Shown here in pieces: positions 34,186 through 41,272 of a stretch of DNA of 56,779 bases; the stretch's first letter is position 1; each line of letters opens with the position of its first letter. The stretch lies in contig USDN01000012.1 of assembly GCA_900553515.1 (NCBI GenBank), forward strand, positions 1 to 56,779, in the 5' to 3' direction. This stretch comes from an uncultured Blautia sp. GTDB lineage: Bacteria > Bacillota > Clostridia > Lachnospirales > Lachnospiraceae. A program made the translations under genes and the position numbers. The notes under the pieces were generated by a model, which was not told the origin of the DNA, made no database searches, and was given only the letters and a program-made list of their open reading frames with translations.

Positions 34186-35068
34186 TTTCCGCCCTCCTGT
34201 TCAGCAGTGAAAGACTGAGGTTAATAATCAGGATAAATACAAACAGAACCACACCGGTAGCGATCAGAGCCTCTCTGTGAAGGCCTGTTGCATATCCCAT
34301 TTCTGTAACAATATTGGCAGTCATAGTACGAAGTCCCTTCAGGATTCCCTGCGGCATTCTTGCCTGGTTTCCCGCTACCATGATCACTGCCATAGTCTCG
34401 CCGATCGCACGGCCGATTCCAAGAACAACTGCAGCAAGAATACCTGATTTTGCCGCCGGAAGCATCACACAGAAAATGCTGCGTTCCTTCGTTGCCCCAA
34501 GAGCCAGAGAACCTTCATAATAGCTTTCCGGCACGCTTCTGAGCGCAGATTCCGTAGGTCCTATAATAGTAGGAAGGATCATGATCCCGAGAAGCAGAGA
34601 GGCCGCAAGCCAGCTGGTTCCTGTCCCTCCAAATGTATTTCGGATAAACGGAACCATCACTACCAGACCAAAAAAGCCATATACGATAGAAGGAACTCCT
34701 GCCATCAGCTCAATGCCTGATTTCAGCGGTCTGTAGATTTTTTTCGGACAGTAGCGCGCCATAAATACAGAGGTAAAAAGAGCAATGGGAACACCTACCA
34801 AAATAGCACCTCCGGTTACATAAACACTGGCTACGATCATGGGAAAAATCCCATACAGATTATTAGATGGTTTCCATGTTGTTCCAAAAAGGAATTTCGT
34901 TGGACCGATTTCTCCGATCGCCGGAATCCCGCTGGCAAAAAGAAATACGCAGATCAAAAGCACAGCAAGGACAGAAACGCAGGCAGCCACTATAAACACT
35001 GTTTTCATTCCCTGTTCTTTGATCCTGTCTATGGAAACCTTATTAAAAAAAGCTGTTTTCTTACTCAT
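34175..35068 (-). CDS. pstC: Phosphate ABC transporter permease PstC
   Basis: Permease subunit, 297 aa from the ATG at 35068. About six membrane segments. The EAA-type loop is ESALRSVPESYYEGSLALGA. A longer frame to 35158 would include an intergenic hairpin and a non-conserved cysteine-bearing leader and is rejected. The ribosome site GGAGAGGA is a little distant. Forms the channel with PstA. Confidence 0.93.
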   Translation of the reverse strand: MSKKTAFFNKVSIDRIKEQGMKTVFIVAACVSVLAVLLICVFLFASGIPAIGEIGPTKFLFGTTWKPSNNLYGIFPMIVASVYVTGGAILVGVPIALFTSVFMARYCPKKIYRPLKSGIELMAGVPSIVYGFFGLVVMVPFIRNTFGGTGTSWLAASLLLGIMILPTIIGPTESALRSVPESYYEGSLALGATKERSIFCVMLPAAKSGILAAVVLGIGRAIGETMAVIMVAGNQARMPQGILKGLRTMTANIVTEMGYATGLHREALIATGVVLFVFILIINLSLSLLNRRAENAN

Positions 35069-35124
35069 AAAAGATATTTTCCTCTCCGACTTCATGATTA
35101 CAGACGCATCCCTGCAGAACAGAA

Positions 35125-35140
35125 GCCCGGTAAGCCGGGC
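35125..35140 (-). promoter_or_regulatory. Intercistronic hairpin after pstS
   Basis: GCCCGG (35125-35130) pairs with CCGGGC (35135-35140) around TAAG. On the minus strand it is followed by a weak T-rich stretch. It probably reduces read-through into pstC or protects pstS mRNA, giving more binding protein than permease. Confidence 0.65.
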
Positions 35141-35170
35141 CCCTTTGCGTTCTTTCATGTTGTACAGATC

Positions 35171-36031
35171 TTATTTTGCAAGATCTTCCCACTCTGTTGT
35201 CTCGCCTGTAAACACTGCTTTTACCTGATCTCCTGTAAGATCCTCGATCTCGTTGGATGGATTTACAACTACTGCAATACCATCTTTTGCAATCACTGAT
35301 GCGGTAAGGCCAAGCTCTTTTTCTTCATCCTTCAGCTCACGGGAAGCCATTCCGATATCACAGATTCCTTCTGCTGCAGATGTTACTCCTGTTGTAGAAT
35401 CACTCTGCTGAACTTCAACAGTTACGTTCTTGTTTACTGCCTCATAAGCCTCTTTCAGCTTTTCCATCACAGGGGATACAGAAGATGAACCTGCTACAAC
35501 AACCTTACCCTCTGCATCTGTTGCTTCATAAGCGCCTGCCTCTGCATCTGCTTTGATATATCCGTTATCCTCGATGATCTGCTGTCCGTCTGCACTCATA
35601 ATATAGCTCACAAAATCCTGTGCAGCCTCGCTTGCATCCTCACCTGTAACAATATTAAACGGACGGGATACTTTATATGTATCATTTGCAACATTCTCAG
35701 CAGAAGCCTCTGCTCCGTCAATCTTCACTGCCTTTACAGTATCATTCAAAGAACCAAGAGAAATATAACCAATGGCATTCTCGTCACCTGCTACAGTTGT
35801 CATCATTACGGAGGTGCTGTTTGTAATGCTTGCATCCTCAGTTGTCATATCAACCTTTTCTCCGTCTTTTTCTTCTTCAATACCGAACAGCTCAATAAAA
35901 GCGCCTCTTGTTCCGGAACCGTCTTCACGGGAGATTACATTGATCGTTCCACTTGCTGCACTTGCAACGGATGCAAATGCGGTTGTTCCGATTACTGCTG
36001 CTGCTAAGATTCCTACGATTTTTTTCTTCAT
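35171..36031 (-). CDS. pstS: Phosphate-binding protein PstS, circularly permuted
   Basis: Phosphate ABC transporter binding protein, 286 aa, first gene of the pst operon. A signal peptide covers about 1-25 (MKKKIVGILAAAVIGTTAFA), with no lipobox cysteine. All PstS phosphate-site motifs are present but in the wrong order. SREDGSGTRGAF (34-45), IGYISLGSLND and the usual C-terminal end DFVSYIMSADGQQIIEDNGY come first. Then, after an acidic linker (about 159-175), come the usual N-terminal parts VVVAGSSSVSPVMEKLKEAY (177-196), CDIGMASREL (224-233), DGIAVVVNPSNE and finally FTGETTEWEDL at 274-284. The protein ends exactly where the canonical one would run on into SREDGSGTR. This is a circular permutation with the cut in the inter-domain crossover. 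Phosphate binding should still be possible. Confidence 0.9.
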   Translation of the reverse strand: MKKKIVGILAAAVIGTTAFASVASAASGTINVISREDGSGTRGAFIELFGIEEEKDGEKVDMTTEDASITNSTSVMMTTVAGDENAIGYISLGSLNDTVKAVKIDGAEASAENVANDTYKVSRPFNIVTGEDASEAAQDFVSYIMSADGQQIIEDNGYIKADAEAGAYEATDAEGKVVVAGSSSVSPVMEKLKEAYEAVNKNVTVEVQQSDSTTGVTSAAEGICDIGMASRELKDEEKELGLTASVIAKDGIAVVVNPSNEIEDLTGDQVKAVFTGETTEWEDLAK

Positions 36032-36077
36032 GATAAGTCTCCTCTTTTTTATGAAATTTTTTATTTGTTTTCCTCAT

Positions 36078-36089
36078 TGACAAGTGTCA
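36078..36089. promoter_or_regulatory. Palindrome at the pstS start site
   Basis: TGACAAGTGTCA is a perfect 12-base palindrome directly downstream of the pst -10 box. A repressor site is possible; the binder is unknown. Confidence 0.4.
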
Positions 36090-36094
36090 TTATA
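36089..36094 (-). promoter_or_regulatory. -10 box of the pst operon
   Basis: TATAAT on the minus strand (36094-36089). Only a weak -35 (TTGAAC, 15-base spacing) is present, as expected for a promoter that needs an activator bound at the Pho repeats upstream. Confidence 0.65.
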
Positions 36095-36126
36095 GAAACA
36101 AAACGTTAAGTTCAAAATCCTGGTTG

Positions 36127-36164
36127 GGTAAAATCTTTGTAAAAAACTTCGGCGTTTTTGTAAA
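36127..36164 (-). promoter_or_regulatory. Pho-box-like direct repeats
   Basis: On the minus strand TTTACA (36143-36138) and TTTACC (36132-36127) are separated by exactly five bases, the 11-base phasing of PhoP/PhoB boxes. A third TTTACA (36164-36159) lies 21 bases further up. They sit just upstream of the weak -35, where an activating response regulator would bind. Confidence 0.7.
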
Positions 36165-36214
36165 AAAAATCTCCCCAATACTGCAATCATCAATTACCGC
36201 AGTATTGAGGAGAT
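36162..36214 (-). terminator. Terminator of the DUF2007-like gene
   Basis: The stem arms at 36169-36184 and 36199-36214 (CAATACTGC with GCAGTATTG and flanking ATCTCC/GGAGAT) are followed on the minus strand by eight T. The T run also forms part of the distal Pho repeat. Confidence 0.85.
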
Positions 36215-36224
36215 CCCGATAAGA

Positions 36225-36491
36225 TCACTCTGTCCCTGTAAGTTTTTTTGCTTTTTCCCAGTCTCTTTTATATACCAGGATTTCATATTCGTATGTACCG
36301 CCTGCAGGCATCCCTGCGCTTCCCGTCCTTCCTCTCATAGATCCGCTGCCGCTCCACTGTCCCATACGGTTTTTTACCTTATGATGATAAGCAATACCTT
36401 CACGTTCCAGAACATCCCGAAGCTGATTAAACCGCTTCATGTCTGTTCCAATCCACAGACTTTCGGAATTTAAGATAGTAAACATGGACAC
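36225..36491 (-). CDS. DUF2007-like small protein
   Basis: Cytoplasmic protein, 88 aa. LWIGTDMKRFNQLRDVLERE and the end YEILVYKRDWEKAKKL fit the putative signal-transducing DUF2007 pattern, with a Gly/Ser/Arg-rich insert between. The match is by eye only. ATG at 36491 follows AAGGAGGGG. It has a palindrome at 36510-36524 in its leader and its own terminator, so it is a single-gene unit. Confidence 0.7.
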   Translation of the reverse strand: MSMFTILNSESLWIGTDMKRFNQLRDVLEREGIAYHHKVKNRMGQWSGSGSMRGRTGSAGMPAGGTYEYEILVYKRDWEKAKKLTGTE

Positions 36492-36509
36492 CCCTCCTTA
36501 TCACTGCAG

Positions 36510-36524
36510 AACTGACCGTCAGTT
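36510..36524. promoter_or_regulatory. Perfect palindrome ahead of the DUF2007-like gene
   Basis: AACTGAC and GTCAGTT flank a single C. The site lies between an AT-rich promoter-like stretch and the ribosome site. Read on the minus strand it shares ACTGACGGT with a candidate TetR site at 45853-45869. Confidence 0.55.
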
Positions 36525-36612
36525 ATATTTTTACTATAAACTACCAGCTCGGTAAACACAAGAACAAAGTTCTTAACATAGCTGTTTAAAATGAACAGCA
36601 ACAAGAATTTCC

Positions 36613-37266
36613 TTATCTTCGATGGTTCCTCAAATAATTCAGAAATCCAGAACCATAAGCAGTCACAAGCATTCCCCAGATAACTGCCGCACCAACGGAA
36701 TAAGAATTCAAATCATGCACTGCCTGCCATACACGCATAACAAAAATAACAGCCATAAAGATCCATACTCCTACAACAGCCGCACCAACAAGCCATGTTC
36801 TCATATATGGAAGTCCCCACACTCCCACTGTGCGTGAATAGTCTCCAATATCTTCCAACAGTTCCTGAACGTCGGCAAATTTCCTGCCTTTCTTTTCTTC
36901 CTGATAAACATAATTGAGATACTCTTCCAATTTCTCATTCTCAGGTATTTCTGATTCCTGCATGACTAATCCGCATAGCTCTGCAGCTCCTTTCAGATCA
37001 GTAATCTGATTTTCCAGAGATCTTTTCTGTTCTGTCAGAACCTCCCTTAGATCTGATTTTCCCTTCAAAATCAATTCAATGGTTTCTACTGCAATTCCCA
37101 TCTTTCGATACAGAAGGATCTGTTTCATGCGCTGCACATCAGCTTCTGTGTAATCCCGATATTTACTTCTGTTTTCCCGCTGTGGCAGCAGAAGTCCTTT
37201 TCTTTCATAAAAACGGATACTGCTTACATTTAGTCCTGTCAGTTTTGCTGCTTCACTGATCTTCAT
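36613..37266 (-). CDS. Membrane-tethered MerR-family regulator
   Basis: MerR regulator, 217 aa from the ATG at 37266, preceded by GGGGGAAGTTATT. The DNA-binding part is KISEAAKLTGLNVSSIRFYE with KYRDYTEADVQRMKQIL. A dimerisation helix follows. The C-terminus carries two membrane segments (about 158-180 and 190-210), which is unusual for MerR proteins. Its promoter has the 19-base spacer and dyad typical of MerR control, so it probably regulates itself. Ligand unknown. Confidence 0.88.
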   Translation of the reverse strand: MKISEAAKLTGLNVSSIRFYERKGLLLPQRENRSKYRDYTEADVQRMKQILLYRKMGIAVETIELILKGKSDLREVLTEQKRSLENQITDLKGAAELCGLVMQESEIPENEKLEEYLNYVYQEEKKGRKFADVQELLEDIGDYSRTVGVWGLPYMRTWLVGAAVVGVWIFMAVIFVMRVWQAVHDLNSYSVGAAVIWGMLVTAYGSGFLNYLRNHRR

Positions 37267-37335
37267 AATAACTTCCCCCTTTTTTGCTTCTGAAATCATT
37301 CCTTCTGCAGAAGCTTTTTCCTTGAAATTGTGGAA

Positions 37336-37366
37336 ATTATAAACCCTGAACCTGGTGCAGAGTCAA
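37336..37366 (-). promoter_or_regulatory. MerR-type promoter with 19-base spacer and dyad
   Basis: Minus-strand -35 TTGACT (37366-37361) and -10 TATAAT (37341-37336) are 19 bases apart, the stretched spacing of MerR-activated promoters. A dyad of half-sites ACTCTGCACC and GGTTCAGGGT with one central base (37363-37343) fills the spacer; 8 of 10 positions are symmetric. Confidence 0.75.
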
Positions 37367-37510
37367 GTATTTTAAGATACATTTCTGTTTGTAGGGGAAG
37401 ATTTGTTTCTTGTTGCCCACGGGCGATGCAGAGGCTTAGAATTTTCCACGGCTCGAACCAGCTTCTGTAACAGAAGAATCCACTCCTGCATGTCCTTTAC
37501 AGATACAAAC

Positions 37511-39352
37511 TCATATTCCGTCCTGCTCCGCAAACACCTGCATCGCAGCTTCTTCCTCAAACTGCATATAATACAGGTCATGATAATAGCCTTTTTCTGC
37601 CAGCAGCTCCTTATGGGTTCCCTGCTCAATGATCTTTCCATCCTTTACCACCAGAATAAGGTCTGCATTGCGGATGGTAGAAAGGCGGTGCGCGATCACA
37701 AAGGAGGTGTGTCCTTTCAGAAGTTTCTCTGTAGCCTTCTGGATCAGCTGCTCTGTTCCCGTGTCGATGGAGGAGGTTGCCTCATCCAGTACAAAGATCG
37801 CCGGATCAGCCAAAATGGCGCGGGCAAAGGAGATCAGCTGCTTTTCCCCGGTGGAAAGTCTGCCGCCGCTTTCTCCCACATCACTGTCATATCCCTTTTC
37901 CAGTTTATTGACCACCACATCCGCAGATACGCTTCTGGCAGCCTGAATAATTTCTTCATCTGTGGCGTCAAGGCGGCCATACCGGATGTTTTCTTTTACT
38001 GTTCCACTGAACAGGTGGGGATTTTGCAGTACATATCCAATCTGGCTGTGAAGCCAGAGCTGGGAACGCTCCCGATAATCTACACCATCGATCAGGATAC
38101 GCCCGCCTGTCGGTTCAAAAAAACGCCCGGCAAGATTTACCAGGGTAGATTTTCCGGCTCCCGTTTCTCCTACAATAGCAACGTTCATTCCTGCCGGGAC
38201 ATGAAGGTTAAAATGCTCCAGCACATACTCCTTTCCGTCCGGATATCGGAAGGAAACATCTTCAAATACAATATCGCCCCTGATCTTTTCCCAGTTTTCT
38301 TTTTTAGGCTGGAAATTATCTCCGTATTTTTCCTGTACTTCCCTGCTGTCCACTACATTCGGCTCCTGGCTTAAAAGATCCATAACACGCTCAATATTAG
38401 CCTGACAGGAAATCAGATCTGCAAGAAGCCTTGCCAGCTGCTGAATCGGTTCAAAAATAACCACCGCATAGGAGATAAATACAGACAGCGTTCCCAGCTG
38501 GATCAGATCCTTCTGAACCATGTAACCGCCTCTGGAAAGAACCAGCGCAGAAGCTACGGAGCTGAAAAAAAGAATGGTTGGAATAAAGATCGCATTCAGC
38601 TTCGCCGCTCTGCATCCGGCATACTTCATATCTTCTGTAATCTTAAAAAATGCCTGTTCATTATCTTTCTCAATGACCATGCTTTTGGAGGTTTTTACTC
38701 CGGTGATCCCTTCATTATAGGCATTGGTGATCTGAGAGTTGATCTTACGGACCTTTCGGTTCCAGTGAAGGATCCTGTTCTGAAAAAACACGGTCAGCAC
38801 AGCAATACAGGGCACAATCAGAAGAAGCAGAAAGGCCAGCCGGGCATTCAGAAAGAACATGATGCCAAACACACCCACCACATAGATCAGCGCCCAGAAC
38901 ATGTCCACCAGCCCCCAGGCAATCATTCCTGCGATACGCAGAGTATCACTCATGACACGGGCATGAATATATCCCACCGGAGTGGTATTATAATAAGAAA
39001 AGGATAAGGTCTGCAGATGTTTGAACTGCGCCCATTTCAAATCCTTTCCTATATTCATTTCGATAGTTGTAGCTGCATGTACAGACAGATACACACTGAT
39101 CGTCTGAGCCACGATCACCGCCACATATACCAGAGCAAAGGCATGGATACCTTTCAGAGAATCCGGAATGATAAAATGATCGATAGCATAGCTCTGGAAC
39201 AGAGGAACCAGCACATCCACTCCTGCCAGAAGAATGTTCAGGCTGAAGGTGATTAAAAAATATTTTTTATACGGTTTAAAGTAGGGCAGCATTTTTGCCC
39301 AGATTTTAAACTGAAAAGGCTTCGTATACTCCTGTTCTTCATAAGCTGCCAT
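37511..39352 (-). CDS. ABC exporter half-transporter, catalytic-site subunit
   Basis: ABC transporter with fused membrane and ATPase domains, 613 aa. Six membrane helices occupy about 30-330. The ATPase carries Walker A GETGAGKST, Walker B IFVLDEATSSID with the catalytic Glu, and H-loop IAHRLST. The signature is LSTGEKQ, not the canonical LSGGQ. Together with the next gene, which has the opposite pattern, this makes a heterodimeric exporter of the BmrCD / TM287-288 kind. The gene starts within the last 14 bases of its partner. Substrate unknown. Confidence 0.9.
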   Translation of the reverse strand: MAAYEEQEYTKPFQFKIWAKMLPYFKPYKKYFLITFSLNILLAGVDVLVPLFQSYAIDHFIIPDSLKGIHAFALVYVAVIVAQTISVYLSVHAATTIEMNIGKDLKWAQFKHLQTLSFSYYNTTPVGYIHARVMSDTLRIAGMIAWGLVDMFWALIYVVGVFGIMFFLNARLAFLLLLIVPCIAVLTVFFQNRILHWNRKVRKINSQITNAYNEGITGVKTSKSMVIEKDNEQAFFKITEDMKYAGCRAAKLNAIFIPTILFFSSVASALVLSRGGYMVQKDLIQLGTLSVFISYAVVIFEPIQQLARLLADLISCQANIERVMDLLSQEPNVVDSREVQEKYGDNFQPKKENWEKIRGDIVFEDVSFRYPDGKEYVLEHFNLHVPAGMNVAIVGETGAGKSTLVNLAGRFFEPTGGRILIDGVDYRERSQLWLHSQIGYVLQNPHLFSGTVKENIRYGRLDATDEEIIQAARSVSADVVVNKLEKGYDSDVGESGGRLSTGEKQLISFARAILADPAIFVLDEATSSIDTGTEQLIQKATEKLLKGHTSFVIAHRLSTIRNADLILVVKDGKIIEQGTHKELLAEKGYYHDLYYMQFEEEAAMQVFAEQDGI

Positions 39353-41153
39353 TGCTTCTCACCTCTTTTCTGTCGTCATGACTCATCTGTATCTCATAAA
39401 TCTGCCGGTAAATCCCGTTTCTCTCTATCAGCTCCTGATGGGTTCCCATTTCCTCCATTTTCCCCTGATTCAGTACCAGGATCTGTGAAGCACCCATAAG
39501 TGTTGTGATACGATGAGAGATCAGAATTACTGTAGCATCCTTCATACACTCCTTCAGAGCCTGCCGGATCTTGTGGTCTGTCTCTGAATCCACAGCGGAA
39601 AGTGAATCGTCAAACACCATGATCGGCGCTTTCTGAAGAAGCATCCGTGCAATGGCGACACGCTGCCTCTGTCCTCCGGAAAGAGTAACGCCCCTTTCAC
39701 CGACCAGTGTTTCATAGCCGTCCGGAAAGCTCATGATAGCGTCATCCACACAGGCGATCCGGGCCGCTTCACGAATTTCCTCCATCGTTGCTTCCGGTCT
39801 GGAGGCAGCAATATTTTCCCGAATGGTTCTGGAATAAAGAAATGGTTCCTGAAGCACCATGCCAATGTTACGGCGCAGCTGTTCCAGAGGAATCTCGCGG
39901 ATATCCTTTCCCCCAATGGTAATGGAACTCCTCTGATCTTTCAGGGAATAAAACCTTTCCAGCAGCTGTACAATCGTAGATTTTCCACTTCCTGTACCTC
40001 CCAGAATCCCAAAAGTAGCTCCCTGAGGAATGTGAAAAGATACATCATCCAGCACCTTTTTGCCATCCTCATACTGAAAATCCACATGACTGAAGGAAAT
40101 ATCATAAGATTTCCACAGTTTCTCGCCTCTGTCCACATGTTTCACGGAAGCTTCAGGAGAAGGCTCTTTCTGATACCCTTCCTCCTGACTGCCCAGTATG
40201 TAGTCTACACGGTCAAAGGACACACCGGCCTTACTCATGTCAGATAAGATCCTTCCCAGTCCCCGGATTGGCCATACCAGAGCAGTATTATAGGAAGCAA
40301 AGGCCACAAATTCTCCTACGGAAATATTTCCATGTACTGCCTCCACAGCTCCCAGTACAATGATCGTAACAACCTGAAGACCTGTGATCAGATCCCCCAC
40401 GCCCCAGTAAAGGCCGGAAAGAGTTCCCAGGCGGATCCACAGGTTTGCAAAAGCATTATTCTTCTCCAGAAACCGATCCATCTCATATTTTTCCCGCCCA
40501 AAAGCGCGGACAACCCGGACGCCGGTAGCATTCTCCTGTACCACTGTGGACAGTGCTCCCTCCGCCTCGTCTGCATCCGTAAAACGCCTTGCGATCAACC
40601 GGTAAAAAACAGCCGAATACACAACTACCAGAGGCACAAATAAAAGAACGATCATGGAAAGCTTTACATTCATGGCAACCATCATCCCAAAGGAAACCGC
40701 CACCAGAAAAATCGTGCGGAACACTTCCAGAAGCTGCGTAACCACAAAATTCCGTATCACTTCCACATCTGAAGTACAGCGCTGAATAATATCTCCTGTC
40801 TGGTTTTTATCATGCCAGCTCATAGGAAGTTTCTGTACATGGGTAAACAGCGTATCCCTCATATTTTTTGCAAAATTCTCTCCTGCCCTGGCAGTGTGAT
40901 ACCTGCTTACAAACATGGCAGCGCCGGAAAGAAGAGCCACTGCCGCCAGAATCAGCGCCATCACCCACAAATGCTCTGACAGATACGGGTATCTGCTGCT
41001 TCCCAGCACCGAATCAATGGTAAAGCGGAATATCTGGGGCGTCAGAGAATTTAATATGGTAGTAATAAAAGAGGCAGCCACTGCTGCCGCAAAAGCGCCT
41101 CTGGCTCCCACAAAAAAACGGGAGATCAGCTGTAATCGTCTGTGTTTTTTCAT
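39339..41153 (-). CDS. ABC exporter half-transporter, degenerate-site subunit
   Basis: Partner half-transporter, 604 aa from the ATG at 41153, eight bases after GGAG; a longer frame to 41192 has no good site. Six membrane helices, then Walker A GGTGSGKST and canonical signature LSGGQRQRVAIAR. In Walker B (IMVFDDSLSAVD) Asp replaces the catalytic Glu. This is the expected degenerate subunit of a heterodimer. It has its own promoter (41199-41227), so it is separate from the carrier-protein cluster, though close by and on the same strand. Confidence 0.9.
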   Translation of the reverse strand: MKKHRRLQLISRFFVGARGAFAAAVAASFITTILNSLTPQIFRFTIDSVLGSSRYPYLSEHLWVMALILAAVALLSGAAMFVSRYHTARAGENFAKNMRDTLFTHVQKLPMSWHDKNQTGDIIQRCTSDVEVIRNFVVTQLLEVFRTIFLVAVSFGMMVAMNVKLSMIVLLFVPLVVVYSAVFYRLIARRFTDADEAEGALSTVVQENATGVRVVRAFGREKYEMDRFLEKNNAFANLWIRLGTLSGLYWGVGDLITGLQVVTIIVLGAVEAVHGNISVGEFVAFASYNTALVWPIRGLGRILSDMSKAGVSFDRVDYILGSQEEGYQKEPSPEASVKHVDRGEKLWKSYDISFSHVDFQYEDGKKVLDDVSFHIPQGATFGILGGTGSGKSTIVQLLERFYSLKDQRSSITIGGKDIREIPLEQLRRNIGMVLQEPFLYSRTIRENIAASRPEATMEEIREAARIACVDDAIMSFPDGYETLVGERGVTLSGGQRQRVAIARMLLQKAPIMVFDDSLSAVDSETDHKIRQALKECMKDATVILISHRITTLMGASQILVLNQGKMEEMGTHQELIERNGIYRQIYEIQMSHDDRKEVRSNGSL

Positions 41154-41198
41154 CTTTTCTGCTCCAATTTTCTTTGATAAAGTGTATCTCACAGTCTT

Positions 41199-41227
41199 AT
41201 TGTATGGTATCAGAAGAGAAAAATCAA
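41199..41227 (-). promoter_or_regulatory. Promoter of the ABC exporter pair
   Basis: Minus-strand -35 TTGATT (41227-41222), 17-base spacer, -10 TACAAT (41204-41199), 46 bases before the ATG. Confidence 0.75.
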
Positions 41228-41232
41228 GAAGA

Positions 41233-41263
41233 CAAAAATCCCCGAAAACGCTCTGTTCCGGGG
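41233..41263 (-). terminator. Terminator of the adenylation/carrier cluster
   Basis: CCCCG (41240-41244) pairs with CGGGG (41259-41263). On the minus strand ATTTTTG follows. It lies ten bases after the stop of the AMP-binding enzyme gene. Confidence 0.7.
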
Positions 41264-41272
41264 AAATATTCC

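Noticed and set aside
37372..37498. Short frame after the ABC exporter reading MQEWILLLQKLVRAVE
   Set aside because: No ribosome site at its ATG and no recognised match; a longer version overlaps the exporter in another frame. The 244-base gap (37267-37510) otherwise holds the MerR promoter.
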